From Streptomyces californicus (GTDB taxonomy: Bacteria > Actinomycetota > Actinomycetes > Streptomycetales > Streptomycetaceae), in the NCBI RefSeq assembly GCF_000717645.1, contig NZ_JNZZ01000042.1, forward strand, positions 1 to 64,000: a stretch of 64,000 bases of DNA. Direction: 5' to 3'. Shown here in pieces: positions 34,815-43,050 of the stretch (positions are counted from its first letter, which is position 1; every line of letters starts with the position of its first letter). Below the pieces are notes generated by a model. That model ran no database searches. It saw nothing but the letters and a program-made list of their open reading frames with translations, and was not told the DNA's origin. The position numbers were made by a program, and so were the translations under genes.

Positions 34815-35876
34815 CTAATCCCCGGCCGGTCCGCCGGAGAACCGGACCGGTCCGCCGGACGGCTCGTCCGCCGCGGGCTCCGCCGGCACGCCGGCGCCCG
34901 CCCCGGCCGCGACCGGGCCCGTCGGGGGCTTCGGCGCGGACGACTGGGCGATGAACGCGCCGACCAGCACGGTGAAGCCGCCGACGAGCTGCGGCGCGGA
35001 GAGGTGCTCGCCGAGGAGGACCCAGGCCAGCCCGGTCGCGATGACCGCCTCCAGGCAGGCGACGACCCCGGCCACCTGGGGCGAGAGGAGCCGGACCGAG
35101 ACGACCCCGGTGAGGTACGCGAGCACGGTGGCGAGCAGCACGATCCAGCCGAGCAGCAGCCAGGCGGGGACGGCGGCCCCGTTCATGTCCGCGCCGCCGC
35201 CGAGCAGGGCCCAGTCCATGCCCCAGGGGCGTGCGACGACGGTGAGGACGACCGCGCCGACGATCAGTCCGTACGCGATGACGCCCACGGGGTGCGGCGG
35301 TTCGGCGCGTTCCCCCGTGGTGTCGTGGTCACCCTGGCCGTCGCCGTGGGCGGAGAGGACGAAGTAACCGACCTGGCAGCAGGCCGCGCCGAGGGCCAGC
35401 AGCAGTCCGAGGAGATCGAAGCTCAGCCCGGCCCAGACCTCCACCACGCACGCGAGTCCGCCGACCGCCAGCACCACACCGACCGCGGCGGCCCGGGTGA
35501 CGGGCCGGCGCTGCACGAAGCGGACCCAGCCGAGGACCAGCGCGGGCGCCAGGTACTCGACCAGGAGGGCCACGCCCACCGGGATGCGGGAGATCGAGGC
35601 GAAGTAGAAGGCCTGCACCCCGGCCACCGCGAACAGGCCGAACCCGGCGAGGAGGGCGGGCCGTTCCCGTACGAGGTTCCGGTGGCGCCACGCGACCGGC
35701 AGCATGACGAGGGCGGCGCCCGCGACCCGCAGCCAGACCACGTGCAACGGGTCGAGCCCCGCCTCGATCAGCGGCTTGGCCGCCACTCCCGACCCGCCGA
35801 ACGCGAACGCCGAGACCAGGGCGAGCCCCAGCCCGGCGCTTCTGCCCTGAACTCCCGAAGACGCGTGCATCGGCAC
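34815..35876 (-). CDS. EamA/DMT-superfamily transporter
   Basis: 353 residues with about ten membrane helices in two EamA repeats (ALVSAFAFGGSGVAAKPLIEAG; later AGVVACLEAVIATGLAWVLLGE), plus a soluble loop rich in His/Asp/Gly around 170-195 and an Ala/Gly tail. It is a putative metabolite exporter. The start is uncertain between GTG 35876 and ATG 35870; neither has a clear Shine-Dalgarno. Confidence 0.85.
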   Translation of the reverse strand: MPMHASSGVQGRSAGLGLALVSAFAFGGSGVAAKPLIEAGLDPLHVVWLRVAGAALVMLPVAWRHRNLVRERPALLAGFGLFAVAGVQAFYFASISRIPVGVALLVEYLAPALVLGWVRFVQRRPVTRAAAVGVVLAVGGLACVVEVWAGLSFDLLGLLLALGAACCQVGYFVLSAHGDGQGDHDTTGERAEPPHPVGVIAYGLIVGAVVLTVVARPWGMDWALLGGGADMNGAAVPAWLLLGWIVLLATVLAYLTGVVSVRLLSPQVAGVVACLEAVIATGLAWVLLGEHLSAPQLVGGFTVLVGAFIAQSSAPKPPTGPVAAGAGAGVPAEPAADEPSGGPVRFSGGPAGD

Positions 35877-35954
35877 ATCATGGCAGCAGCGAACAGTACC
35901 GTCACCCTGGTGACACCTGTCGAGACGGGGCGCGGCGGCGGGCCTCCCGGCAGC

Positions 35955-36497
35955 TCAGACGGGCCGCGCCCCCTCGGCGGTGATCGCGGCCACCCGCTCC
36001 GTCAGCCACGCCGCCTCCACGCCCGCGCCGCCGAGCACCTCCACCGCGCGCGATGCGGCGTCGGAGGCCAGCGCGGCGAGCAGGTCGAGGCCGGTGGCGC
36101 GCCCTTCGCCGCGCGAGGCCGCCCGGGACAGCGCGCCCTCCATCGCGGCCAGCGCGGAGGGCGACCAGCCGTCCGCCGCCGGGTCGCCGACCACCGGGAC
36201 GGCGCCGGAGTCCTCGACCGAGCCCTGCCAGCGGAGCCCGTAGCCGATGCTGCGCTGCACGAGGTAGCCGAGCACCTTGGCCAACCGGGGCCCGCCGTCG
36301 AACGCCTCACGCACCTCGGGATCCGTCTCGATCAGCGAGTGCAGGAGGTGGGCGGTGTCGATCTGCCGGTCCCCGTCGCGCAGCGCGCGTCTGCGCGCGG
36401 CCGACAGCACCGATGCCAGTTCGTCGGTGAAGCGGGCATCGGGCTCGGCGCGGTGGGGGGCGGCCTGCTCGGGCGGGGGCGGAGTCCGGTGGTGCAC
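35955..36497 (-). CDS. Clp N-terminal-domain protein
   Basis: About 180 residues comprising Clp_N (ClpA/ClpC N-domain) repeats without any AAA+ ATPase: FTDELASVLSAARRRALRDGDRQIDTAHLLHSL and later a second, more diverged copy ending GLDLLAALASDAASRAVEVL. Stand-alone Clp_N proteins are thought to act as adaptors or decoys for ClpC. The GTG start at 36497 is uncertain, as AAGAG abuts it; longer frames reach 36560. Confidence 0.78.
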   Translation of the reverse strand: MHHRTPPPPEQAAPHRAEPDARFTDELASVLSAARRRALRDGDRQIDTAHLLHSLIETDPEVREAFDGGPRLAKVLGYLVQRSIGYGLRWQGSVEDSGAVPVVGDPAADGWSPSALAAMEGALSRAASRGEGRATGLDLLAALASDAASRAVEVLGGAGVEAAWLTERVAAITAEGARPV

Positions 36498-36753
36498 CTC
36501 TTCATCCGACCAGCCCTCCCGGCGACAGGCATCGCCGGAGCGGCCCATTGGGCATCCCACCGAAGTTGGGGTCGCCGGTGCGATCCGTCATCCTTGCGGA
36601 TGAGATCGCGCCGCGGGGAGCGACGGCACCGGCCGAGGACGCGCGCCGCCTCGCTTCGCATGCCGCGCCCGGCAACCACAACACCCCGCGCACACGTCCC
36701 TCAGGCCACAGCGCGCACGACGACACCACGCAGCGGAGGGAGGAGAGGAAGGG

Positions 36754-36960
36754 GTGTTCTGGATGGTGGCCCTACTCGCGGAGGACGGGCTGCAGTACGT
36801 CTACCGCGTGTACGCCCCCGGCGACGCCCTGCCCGCCGACCTCTTCTGGACGGCCTTCCACTGCCACGACGAGGGCCCGCACCCCCGGGCCTCGGACCGC
36901 TTCGACGCCGCGGTGATCTGGCGGAACCGGCAGCCGAAGCAGGAATCCCGGCGGAACTGA
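36754..36960 (+). CDS. Small conserved-looking protein, 68 aa
   Basis: The GTG is preceded by a long purine-rich AGGAGAGGAAGGGG box. The product (FWMVALLAEDGLQYVYRVYAPGD...) is aromatic-rich at the N-terminus and basic at the C-terminus, with no signal or membrane helix. I do not recognise a function. An ATG at 36763 could be used instead. Confidence 0.6.
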   Translation: MFWMVALLAEDGLQYVYRVYAPGDALPADLFWTAFHCHDEGPHPRASDRFDAAVIWRNRQPKQESRRN

Positions 36961-37039
36961 CGGTTCATCAGTATGGAATGTTCCGGCGCCCTCCGCTACG
37001 TTCCGCGACACCGCATCCGGACGAACCAGGGGTGATCGC

Positions 37040-37471
37040 ATGGCCGAAGTCAGCGCCGAGGCACGCATCGAGGCGCCCGCCGAGAAGCTCTGGGCACGCC
37101 TGACGGACTTCCCGTCGTACGGGGAGTGGAACGCGACGCACACCAGCTTCCCCGGAGGCGGCCCGGCCGAGCTGAGGACCGGGGCCACCTACGAGGAGAA
37201 CATGAAGCTCATGGGCTTCCCGGCCGAGGTGGCCTGGACCGTCGGCGAACTGGAGGAGGGCCGCCTGCTGGCGACCCGGGGCAAGGGGCCGATGGGGGTG
37301 ACCCTGGCCATGCGGTACGCGCTGACGCCGGAGGGCGCCGGCACCACGATGCGCATCGACGGCGAGTTCACGGGCGCGGCGGTCTCCCTGATGGGCGGCA
37401 AGCTCAAGGACTCGGCGACGGCCGCGCTCCAGGAGTCGCTGCGCAGGATCGCGGGGCTGGTCGCCCCCTGA
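37040..37471 (+). CDS. SRPBCC/polyketide-cyclase-like small protein
   Basis: 143 residues with the START/SRPBCC helix-grip pattern (VSAEARIEAPAEKLWARLTDFPSYGEWN, ending TAALQESLRRIAGLV). Members bind hydrophobic ligands or act as small cyclases; no polyketide genes are here, so the role is open. AGGGG precedes the ATG. It is convergent with the PadR gene. Confidence 0.86.
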   Translation: MAEVSAEARIEAPAEKLWARLTDFPSYGEWNATHTSFPGGGPAELRTGATYEENMKLMGFPAEVAWTVGELEEGRLLATRGKGPMGVTLAMRYALTPEGAGTTMRIDGEFTGAAVSLMGGKLKDSATAALQESLRRIAGLVAP

Positions 37472-37490
37472 CCGTGCCCGGCACGACATG

Positions 37491-37528
37491 CGGACGGCCC
37501 CGCGGAGTCCGTTCCGCGGGGCCGTCCG
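37491..37528. terminator. Bidirectional terminator
   Basis: A perfect 16-bp stem (CGGACGGCCCCGCGGA and complement) with a 6-base loop, between the convergent SRPBCC and PadR genes. Confidence 0.9.
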
Positions 37529-37567
37529 AGCGCCTCCCCCTCGCCTGCGCCGCCTGCCGTCACCGGC

Positions 37568-38176
37568 TCAGCGCTCGTCGGCGAGGATCAGGTACAACTG
37601 CTTGCGCGCGTCGTTGATGACGGTCAGCGCCTTCTGTCGCTGATCGGCCGATCCAGTCTTCCAGACCTGCCCGAACGCCTCCATCAGGCCGAAGCCGGCC
37701 TGCCGGATCTCGTTGGCGCTCTCCCAGTCGACACCTCGCCCAGCCTCCTCCCACGGGGCGTCCGGGCCGCTCTCGGCCTCGCCCCGCCCGGATTCGGTGA
37801 GGGTGAACAGCTTCTTGCCGCCCTCACTGGCGCTGGTGATCAGCCCCTCGTCCTCCAGCAGTTGGAGCGTCGGGTAGACGGAGCCGGGACTGGGCCGCCA
37901 GGCCCCGCCGCTGCGCTCGCCGATCTCCTGGATCATCTCGTAGCCGTGCATCGGGCGGTCCTTCAGCAGAGCCAGGATCGACGCCCGCACGTCACCGCGC
38001 CGCGCCCTCCCCCGGCCACCGCCGCCCCGCCCGCGTCCGCCACCGAAGGGCCCGCCGCCGAACGGCGGCCCGAACGGCCCGAACGCGGCCCGACGGCCGT
38101 CGCCCTCGCCCCGCCCGAACGCTCCGGCGCCGAAGCGCCCGTATCCCTGCTCATGTCCGTGTCCATGTGAACGCAT
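37568..38176 (-). CDS. PadR family transcriptional regulator
   Basis: 202 residues. The N-terminus (1-65) is a low-complexity His/Gly/Arg/Phe-rich tail. The PadR wHTH (about 66-140: RASILALLKDRPMHGYEMIQEIGERSGGAWRPSPGSVYPTLQLLEDEGLI) is followed by a short PadR helical domain. It is a repressor of the PadR-s2 type. The ATG has GAGAGGGG upstream. An ATCGTTGA/TCAACGAT inverted repeat just upstream suggests autoregulation. Confidence 0.9.
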   Translation of the reverse strand: MRSHGHGHEQGYGRFGAGAFGRGEGDGRRAAFGPFGPPFGGGPFGGGRGRGGGGRGRARRGDVRASILALLKDRPMHGYEMIQEIGERSGGAWRPSPGSVYPTLQLLEDEGLITSASEGGKKLFTLTESGRGEAESGPDAPWEEAGRGVDWESANEIRQAGFGLMEAFGQVWKTGSADQRQKALTVINDARKQLYLILADER

Positions 38177-38191
38177 CTCTACGCCCCTCTC

Positions 38192-38221
38192 ATCGTTGAT
38201 CTGTCGCGATACGTCAACGAT
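38192..38221. promoter_or_regulatory. Inverted repeat in the PadR promoter
   Basis: ATCGTTGA (38192-38199) and TCAACGAT (38214-38221) form an 8-bp dyad with a 14-base spacer that ends in the palindrome CGATATATCG (38218-38227). It lies 16 bases upstream of the PadR start and is a good candidate PadR operator. Confidence 0.6.
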
Positions 38222-38229
38222 ATATCGGA

Positions 38230-38570
38230 AACAGTCGAACGGCAAGACACGCCGGCCGTCGTCGCCGGTCGACAAGGAGCACCCTCCACCAGTTCGTGTC
38301 TTCGGACGCGCGATGCCTCGCTTGCCCGTCCTCAGAGAGCGACGCCCGCCCTTCCCCGCGGCGACAATCCGCGCGCAGACGTCAAGGCCAGCGGTGCCGC
38401 AGGGCAGGAGGGCGGCGGTGACGTTGTGGATGGCAAGCACGTCGGGTCGAGGACGGCCAGGGCTCCGTCCAGGAAGGCGAGAAGGCGTCCGGGGGGGGGG
38501 TGGTCGATCGGTTCGACGCGGGTCTTCGGGAACTCGTGCGGGTACTCAGCACCGGGGTTGCCGTGGCGCG
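38230..38570. other. Degenerate interval with a G10 run; possible gene remnant
   Basis: I see no intact gene. The minus strand reads a protein-like stretch (VLAIHNVTAALLPCGTAGLD) that breaks at a homopolymer of ten G at about 38491-38500. It may be a decayed gene or a frameshifted one. It marks the left edge of the accessory pocket that runs to about 44 kb. Confidence 0.3.
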
Positions 38571-38574
38571 CGGG

Positions 38575-39105
38575 CTATTCGTCCCAGTCGCCCTCTGGTT
38601 CGGATTCGCGTACGAACCAGAGATCGAGGCTGTACCGCTCAGTCGTAGGGCACTGCCTCCATGCTGCTCCGATCTGTTCCGCGTCCCATTGCTCCTCGGC
38701 CCCGCGCTGGATGCATGTGTTGTAGTAGCCGGCCGTGGCTTCTCGTCCGCTCCATGCCGCGTGTCCGTTGTAGACGCCGGGTCGGGGCAGGTCCATCACG
38801 CCTGCCGGTCCGAAGGTGAGTTGGTTGACGACGAGTTGGCCCGTTTCTGATTCCAGAGAGACAGGAATCGTGCCCTCAACGTCTTCCGGGGGCCTCCGGG
38901 GCGTATCCCAGATCCTGATGGTGACCTGTACGTCGATGTCGGATTGGCTGGTCCGCAGGTAGAGGTGATAGCCGTTCCCGGCGACCACCTGAGTCCTGGA
39001 CTGCCGCAACGACTCGTCGTCCCCGAGGAAGGCATCCGAGTCGTACACCTCCACGAGCCTGTAGCCCGGCCGGGCGTTGGTGCTGTACTCGGTGATGAGG
39101 GGCAC
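38575..39105 (-). CDS. Hypothetical protein, 176 aa
   Basis: Soluble, acidic and beta-rich by appearance (VEVYDSDAFLGDDESL, YHLYLRTSQSDIDVQVTIRIWD, VESLESETGQLVVNQLTF-type strands), with Trp/Tyr near the C-terminus (YSLDLWFV). There is no signal peptide. GTG 39105 has GGAG 5 bases upstream. Its size, acidity and place in a pocket of toxin-antitoxin-like genes would suit an immunity-type protein, but nothing confirms it. Confidence 0.65.
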   Translation of the reverse strand: MPLITEYSTNARPGYRLVEVYDSDAFLGDDESLRQSRTQVVAGNGYHLYLRTSQSDIDVQVTIRIWDTPRRPPEDVEGTIPVSLESETGQLVVNQLTFGPAGVMDLPRPGVYNGHAAWSGREATAGYYNTCIQRGAEEQWDAEQIGAAWRQCPTTERYSLDLWFVRESEPEGDWDE

Positions 39106-39136
39106 AAGAACTCCGTCGTCGCTCAGGAAATGACCT

Positions 39137-39433
39137 TCACGTGGTTGCGTCTTTGTCGAGGACGCGGTTCAAGGTGAACATGTTGCTGCGGCTCGCTGCC
39201 CACCACTTCGGTTCCAGCGAGCGTGAAATTCCCGAGCCTTGGATCGTGCGGCCGCTCGTGCTTGGTCCGAGCCACGTCCGCGGGCGCGCCGCCCACCGCC
39301 GTCGAGGATGCGTCGAGGCACACGCCCGCGAGATCCCCGTCTCTGCGGCGACGTGCGCGATCGGGCGGGTCGTGCACCGCTCGATCAGGCGTCGGCGGCC
39401 TTCGACTGACAGGGGCGCGCCGGCGTGAGTCAT
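39137..39433 (-). pseudogene. IS481-type transposase remnant (N-terminal part)
   Basis: The first 40 or so codons (MTHAGAPLSVEGRRRLIERC, then PIAHVAAETGISRACAS) match the N-terminal HTH of IS481-family transposases. After that the reading diverges into unrelated sequence, and no DDE domain follows. The ATG overlaps the DoxX gene stop (ATGA). It is a truncated, probably inactive fragment without recognisable inverted repeats. Confidence 0.65.
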
Positions 39434-39783
39434 ATCTTGCTCGCGAAGAACGCGGTGCTCGCAGCCGCGAGCGCCAGGAACACACCAGGGAACGCGATGT
39501 TGTGGAACACCCGAGCACGGATGTGGGCGATGACTGCTCCGATGAAGAAGGCGACGAGTCCGACTCCGGCCGCCAGGCCAAGCGGATGCGCCCCGAGCAG
39601 GCCGATGACAAGACCTGCGCCTCCTGCGAGCTTGAGCGTCGCGACGTACGGCAGCATCGCTGAGGGGAGCCGCACTTCAGCTGAGTTGGCCAGCACGAAC
39701 GGAGCTCGGCCGTAGTCCGCGATGGCGATGCCCAGGTTGGCTGCGATGCACGCGACCGTGGCGATCACAAGGATGAGGTTCAC
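39430..39783 (-). CDS. DoxX-like membrane protein
   Basis: 117 residues with four membrane helices (LVIATVACIAANLGIAIADY; MLPYVATLKLAGGAGLVIGLLG; LGLAAGVGLVAFFIGAVIAHI; PGVFLALAAASTAFF), as in DoxX-like proteins linked to oxidative stress. Its GTG start overlaps the stop of the preceding small gene (GTGA), so the two are coupled. The operon starts at an ECF41-type promoter beside the sigma-factor gene. Confidence 0.87.
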   Translation of the reverse strand: MNLILVIATVACIAANLGIAIADYGRAPFVLANSAEVRLPSAMLPYVATLKLAGGAGLVIGLLGAHPLGLAAGVGLVAFFIGAVIAHIRARVFHNIAFPGVFLALAAASTAFFASKI

Positions 39784-40082
39784 GACTTGTACGCCCCCGC
39801 GATCGTGAACGGCTCAGGCGTGGGCGCGATGAGGCCACCGGCTGCCCGGCTGATCGCGTCTCGTAGCCGCGGTGCTTCGGGCAGCGTAAGGAGCGGGTTC
39901 GTTGTCGGGTCGGTGAGTTCGAGCGCGGAGACGAAGCCGGTTCCCGAACCGCTCGCGTATGCCGTAGAGGTCGGGCCGGTCGTCGACGCTGCGTCGAGGT
40001 CCGCGAAGACACCGGTCAGGCGGTCACGCAGCTCTGCGGCGGGGTCCACGGCGGCGTTGAAGCGCACCATCTGTAGGCTCAT
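39780..40082 (-). CDS. Small protein heading the DoxX operon, 100 aa
   Basis: The product (MSLQMVRFNAAVDPAAELRDRL, ending PEPFTIAGAYKS) has no recognised domain; it looks like a small alpha/beta cytosolic protein. GAGGAG lies about 11 bases before ATG 40082. It is first in a two-gene operon with doxX and divergent from the ECF sigma gene, which probably activates it. Confidence 0.65.
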   Translation of the reverse strand: MSLQMVRFNAAVDPAAELRDRLTGVFADLDAASTTGPTSTAYASGSGTGFVSALELTDPTTNPLLTLPEAPRLRDAISRAAGGLIAPTPEPFTIAGAYKS

Positions 40083-40136
40083 CGTGCTGTCATCTCCTCG
40101 GGATGCGAACGGGCATGGTTCTGAACCGACCGTCCC

Positions 40137-40163
40137 GACGTTCGCCAGATCGAGAAGGTGACA
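40137..40163 (-). promoter_or_regulatory. ECF41-type promoter of the small-protein/DoxX operon
   Basis: On the minus strand TGTCACC (40163-40157), a 16-base spacer and CGTC (40140-40137) match the published ECF41 consensus TGTCACA-N16-CGTC apart from one base. It points towards the ATG at 40082 and begins only 5 bases from the start of the sigma gene that should recognise it. Confidence 0.75.
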
Positions 40164-40167
40164 CCCG

Positions 40168-41031
40168 ATGCCCATCACGGTCGGAGAATTCGAGTCCGCC
40201 AGGCCACAACTGCTGTCGGTCGCCTACCGCATGCTCGGCTCGTCACACGATGCGCAGGACGCAGTCCAGACAGCGTGGCTGCGGACCACGACCACGCGAT
40301 CCGACGCCGAGATCGAAAACCCTGCCGCGTGGCTGCGGACAGTGACCGCCCGCGTGTGCCTCGATGAACTGCGGATGCGACGCCGCCGTAACGAAGCGCC
40401 TCTGCTGGCGGCAGCCGTTCCCGCCGAACAGCTCACGGCGGACGAGGCCCTCCTGCGGAAAGAGGGCATCTCCCGTGCGCTGATGGTCTTGCTGAACCAG
40501 CTGACGCCGCCGCAACGGGTGGCGTATGTCCTGCACGACCTGTTCTCGGTGCCGTTCGATCACATCGCGAATGTGCTCGGCGGAACCGTGCCGGCGGCGA
40601 AGAAGCACGCCAGCCGGGCCCGGCAGCGCATCGCGGGCGCCCAGCCGGTCGAGCACGTGGATCGCGGTGCCCACCTGATCGTCGAAGCGTTTCTGGCAGC
40701 AGCTGAGACAGGAGACACGCGCGCAATGATCCAGGTGCTTGCTCCGGACAGTGTCCGTGACGCCGACGCAGCGCTGCTGCCGCGTGGTGCCCGCACCCAC
40801 GTCGTTGGGTCGACCGCGATCGCGACCGAGACAAGACTCTTCCGCGACCGGATTCGAGCCGCGTGTCCTATCACGGTCGACGCGCGAAGCATGTACCTCA
40901 TCGCGCCCGGCGGACACCCACTCGCGACCCTCGAATTCGTCACCACCGGCAAGGAGATCACCAGAATCAAGCTGCGCCCAGCAGAACGAGATCACGTGTA
41001 CACAGCCCCGGTCGCGTCGACAACCTCCTGA
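40168..41031 (+). CDS. ECF41/SigJ-like RNA polymerase sigma factor with SnoaL-like C-terminus
   Basis: 287 residues: sigma-2 (about 8-75, LLSVAYRMLGSSHDAQDAVQ), sigma-4 (about 108-160, LTPPQRVAYVLHDLFSVPFDHIANVLG) and a C-terminal SnoaL/NTF2-like domain (about 165-285), which in ECF41 replaces an anti-sigma factor. The usual WLPEP linker and DGGGK motif are not seen, so it is a diverged member. Its probable target is the adjacent DoxX operon. GAAGGTG is upstream of the ATG. Confidence 0.88.
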   Translation: MPITVGEFESARPQLLSVAYRMLGSSHDAQDAVQTAWLRTTTTRSDAEIENPAAWLRTVTARVCLDELRMRRRRNEAPLLAAAVPAEQLTADEALLRKEGISRALMVLLNQLTPPQRVAYVLHDLFSVPFDHIANVLGGTVPAAKKHASRARQRIAGAQPVEHVDRGAHLIVEAFLAAAETGDTRAMIQVLAPDSVRDADAALLPRGARTHVVGSTAIATETRLFRDRIRAACPITVDARSMYLIAPGGHPLATLEFVTTGKEITRIKLRPAERDHVYTAPVASTTS

Positions 41032-41044
41032 CCCGCGACAACCA

Positions 41045-41300
41045 GACGTCCCGTGGGCGGTCCAGGGCGTCAGAGCCGGGCGGCCCGAGTTCGCCGTGTT
41101 CTGCGCCGCGCTTGATGGCTTTCGTGATGGACCGGGATGGGCCTTTCAGCGCGTTGTCGCCGTACTTCGCCCGGAGGGCCGGGCCGCCGGCGAAGCCGTC
41201 GCCCTCCATGACGGCCTCCAGGAGCCAGGCGGTACGGGCGTTGGTGTCGCGCAGCAGCTCTCGGGCGTGTTCTGTCCGACGTGGGTGCACTGACGGATGA
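41045..41300 (-). pseudogene. Possible TetR-type regulator fragment
   Basis: Within the 41032-41459 gap the minus strand carries a TetR C-terminal-looking stretch (NARTAWLLEAVMEGDGFAGG, then SRSITKAIKRGAEHGELGP). There is no HTH in frame and the frame runs on past a normal end. It looks like a remnant. The rest of the gap holds nothing I can identify. Confidence 0.35.
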
Positions 41301-41459
41301 GGAGCGCAGCAGCGGCATGACGGACAAGCCGACGCGGTCCGAAAATCGTTGGCGGTTCCAGGGGCATCGCGCCGAGACTGATCGGTCGATCACATCGGAC
41401 AGAAAGAGTGGCCAGCCCTGACGTACAACCGTGACACTCTGCCCTTCCCCGCCAACCGC

Positions 41460-42182
41460 GTGCCCCCCATCACCTACGAGGACATTCGGGACTGGGAAGC
41501 GGTCGACCCCGCCCGCCACTCGTTCGCCTGGGACGAGGACGAGGAGAAGCACCTCCGCTCGCTGGTCCGCGAGTGGGTACCACCTGTGCTCTCCACCATG
41601 GCCGGCTGGTGGGAGGGAGAACATTGGTGCGCGAGCCAGGTGGACGCGATCATCCGGGAGCGATACGGCACCTGGGCCTGGGGATGGAACTGGTACCACT
41701 GCAGCGGTGGGCCCATCGGCAGCTGGACCGGCGGGCCGAGCTCGGTGACGACCCCCGACGAGACCGCGGCACGTGTCGTGGCCGCGCTGCTGGAGTGGCG
41801 GGAGTGGCTGGAGCGAACCGCCCAGCGCTTCACCGAACTGGCGCCGCCGCCGGACGCCTCACCCGAGGATCGCAGCTGGCACCTGGAACGGGCCTGCGTC
41901 CGGCTCGTGACCCACACCATGGACTCGGGCGCGGACAATGCCTGGCAGGGCCAGACCTCGATGGTGCTGGGCTGGTTTCTCACCAGCACCGGCATGGACC
42001 GGGCCGAAGCCGCGCAAGCGGTGGAGCGTGCGATCGGCGGCCGGTTCAAGAGCTGGGTCGCCCCGAAACAGACGCTGATCGAGTCGGTCGGCGAGAATCT
42101 CGCCGTCGGCCTCACCGGCCACGCCCCGTACCGGGACCACCGCGAGTGGGAGGCGCTGGAGAAGCTCCATGACCGCTACTGA
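41460..42182 (+). CDS. Trp-rich hypothetical protein overlapping a Fic-like gene
   Basis: 240 residues from GTG 41460, soluble and unusually rich in Trp (EGEHWC, YGTWAWGWNWYHCSGGPIGSW). I recognise no family and no (S/T)xxxE(G/N) Fic-inhibition motif. There is no Shine-Dalgarno at 41460, and the frame stays protein-like back to a CTG at 41418 (LTYNRDTLPFPANR), so the true start may be non-canonical or the 5' end may have been lost. The last 14 bases overlap the Fic-like gene, so the pair forms a coupled unit. Confidence 0.65.
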   Translation: MPPITYEDIRDWEAVDPARHSFAWDEDEEKHLRSLVREWVPPVLSTMAGWWEGEHWCASQVDAIIRERYGTWAWGWNWYHCSGGPIGSWTGGPSSVTTPDETAARVVAALLEWREWLERTAQRFTELAPPPDASPEDRSWHLERACVRLVTHTMDSGADNAWQGQTSMVLGWFLTSTGMDRAEAAQAVERAIGGRFKSWVAPKQTLIESVGENLAVGLTGHAPYRDHREWEALEKLHDRY

Positions 42183-42777
42183 CAGCCTCTCGGTCTGGCT
42201 GCGCGTGCGCCGCGAGGTCGACTGGCGGCATTCACCGGCCCTGCAACGGGGCCTGGCCGGCCGCGACGGGTTCCGGTCCTGGTGCGAGGGACCGGTGCGC
42301 CGGCGCGACCCGATGCGCGCTGAGCGTCTCCTTGCCGCGTACGCCCTGGCCCGGGAGGACGCCGCAGGCCAGACCCTGCTGGACTTCGCCCTGCTGGCCC
42401 GTTGGCAACGCGAAGTCCTTGCTGCGACAAGGGCACCGTTCCGTGTGAGCGACGCCTGGGCGAAGGCCGGCCGCGAGCGCTACGGTCTGACGCCTCACAC
42501 GCGGGCCAGCTTCGATTCCTGTCTGAACGAGACGACCGACCCGGACGTCCCGCTGGCGGCCCGCGCGGCCCGCGCCTACCTCGATGTGGCGTTCTTCCAC
42601 CCCTTCGCCGATGGCAACGCCCGCGCCGCCCTGTTGATCTTGGTCTATGTCCTGGCCCGGGAGGACATCGTCCTTCCTGAGGTCGACCCCCTCCAGACCA
42701 CCCGCTACGCGGATGACCCTGCCGGTGCCGCCGACCTTGCCACTCTCATCGGGGTGCTCAACCGCCGCCGACGCTGA
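42169..42777 (+). CDS. Fic/Doc-like protein with altered motif
   Basis: 202 residues. The Fic core HPFADGNARAAL is at 144-155; the canonical enzyme is HPFx(D/E)GNGRxxR and Doc has GNKRTAL. Here the eighth position is Ala in place of Gly or Lys and the last Arg is Leu as in Doc, so AMPylation is doubtful and a Doc-like kinase is also compromised. His144, Asp148, Asn150 and Arg152 remain. The start lies inside the end of the Trp-rich gene. Confidence 0.8.
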   Translation: MTATDSLSVWLRVRREVDWRHSPALQRGLAGRDGFRSWCEGPVRRRDPMRAERLLAAYALAREDAAGQTLLDFALLARWQREVLAATRAPFRVSDAWAKAGRERYGLTPHTRASFDSCLNETTDPDVPLAARAARAYLDVAFFHPFADGNARAALLILVYVLAREDIVLPEVDPLQTTRYADDPAGAADLATLIGVLNRRRR

Positions 42778-43050
42778 AGCGTTCGGGAGAGGGCGCCGAC
42801 TTTCCGCCGGACTTCAACAAACCACCGGTTCCTGAAGATCGCCGGGCGGACCGCTGGAAGCATCCCAGGACCTTCAAGAACTCCTTCAAGAAGCCTGGCG
42901 GTCCGACAACACCCATCGCTCCCGGGCGAACGCCTGGATTACGTCGGGTAGCCTCACACGCCGAAACCCCGACGCAAGGCCGATGCTGACCGGGATCACA
43001 GCTCGGCCCAGGCTGCCCGGGTAGTCGCGGCTGGATCAACAGGGGGCCTC

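Noticed and set aside
38196..38648. 150-codon plus-strand frame after the PadR operator
   Set aside because: Low-complexity basic reading crossing a G10 run; no ribosome-binding site.
40967..41032. C-terminal extension of the TetR-like remnant into the sigma gene
   Set aside because: It is antisense to the end of the ECF sigma gene and carries no TetR character.
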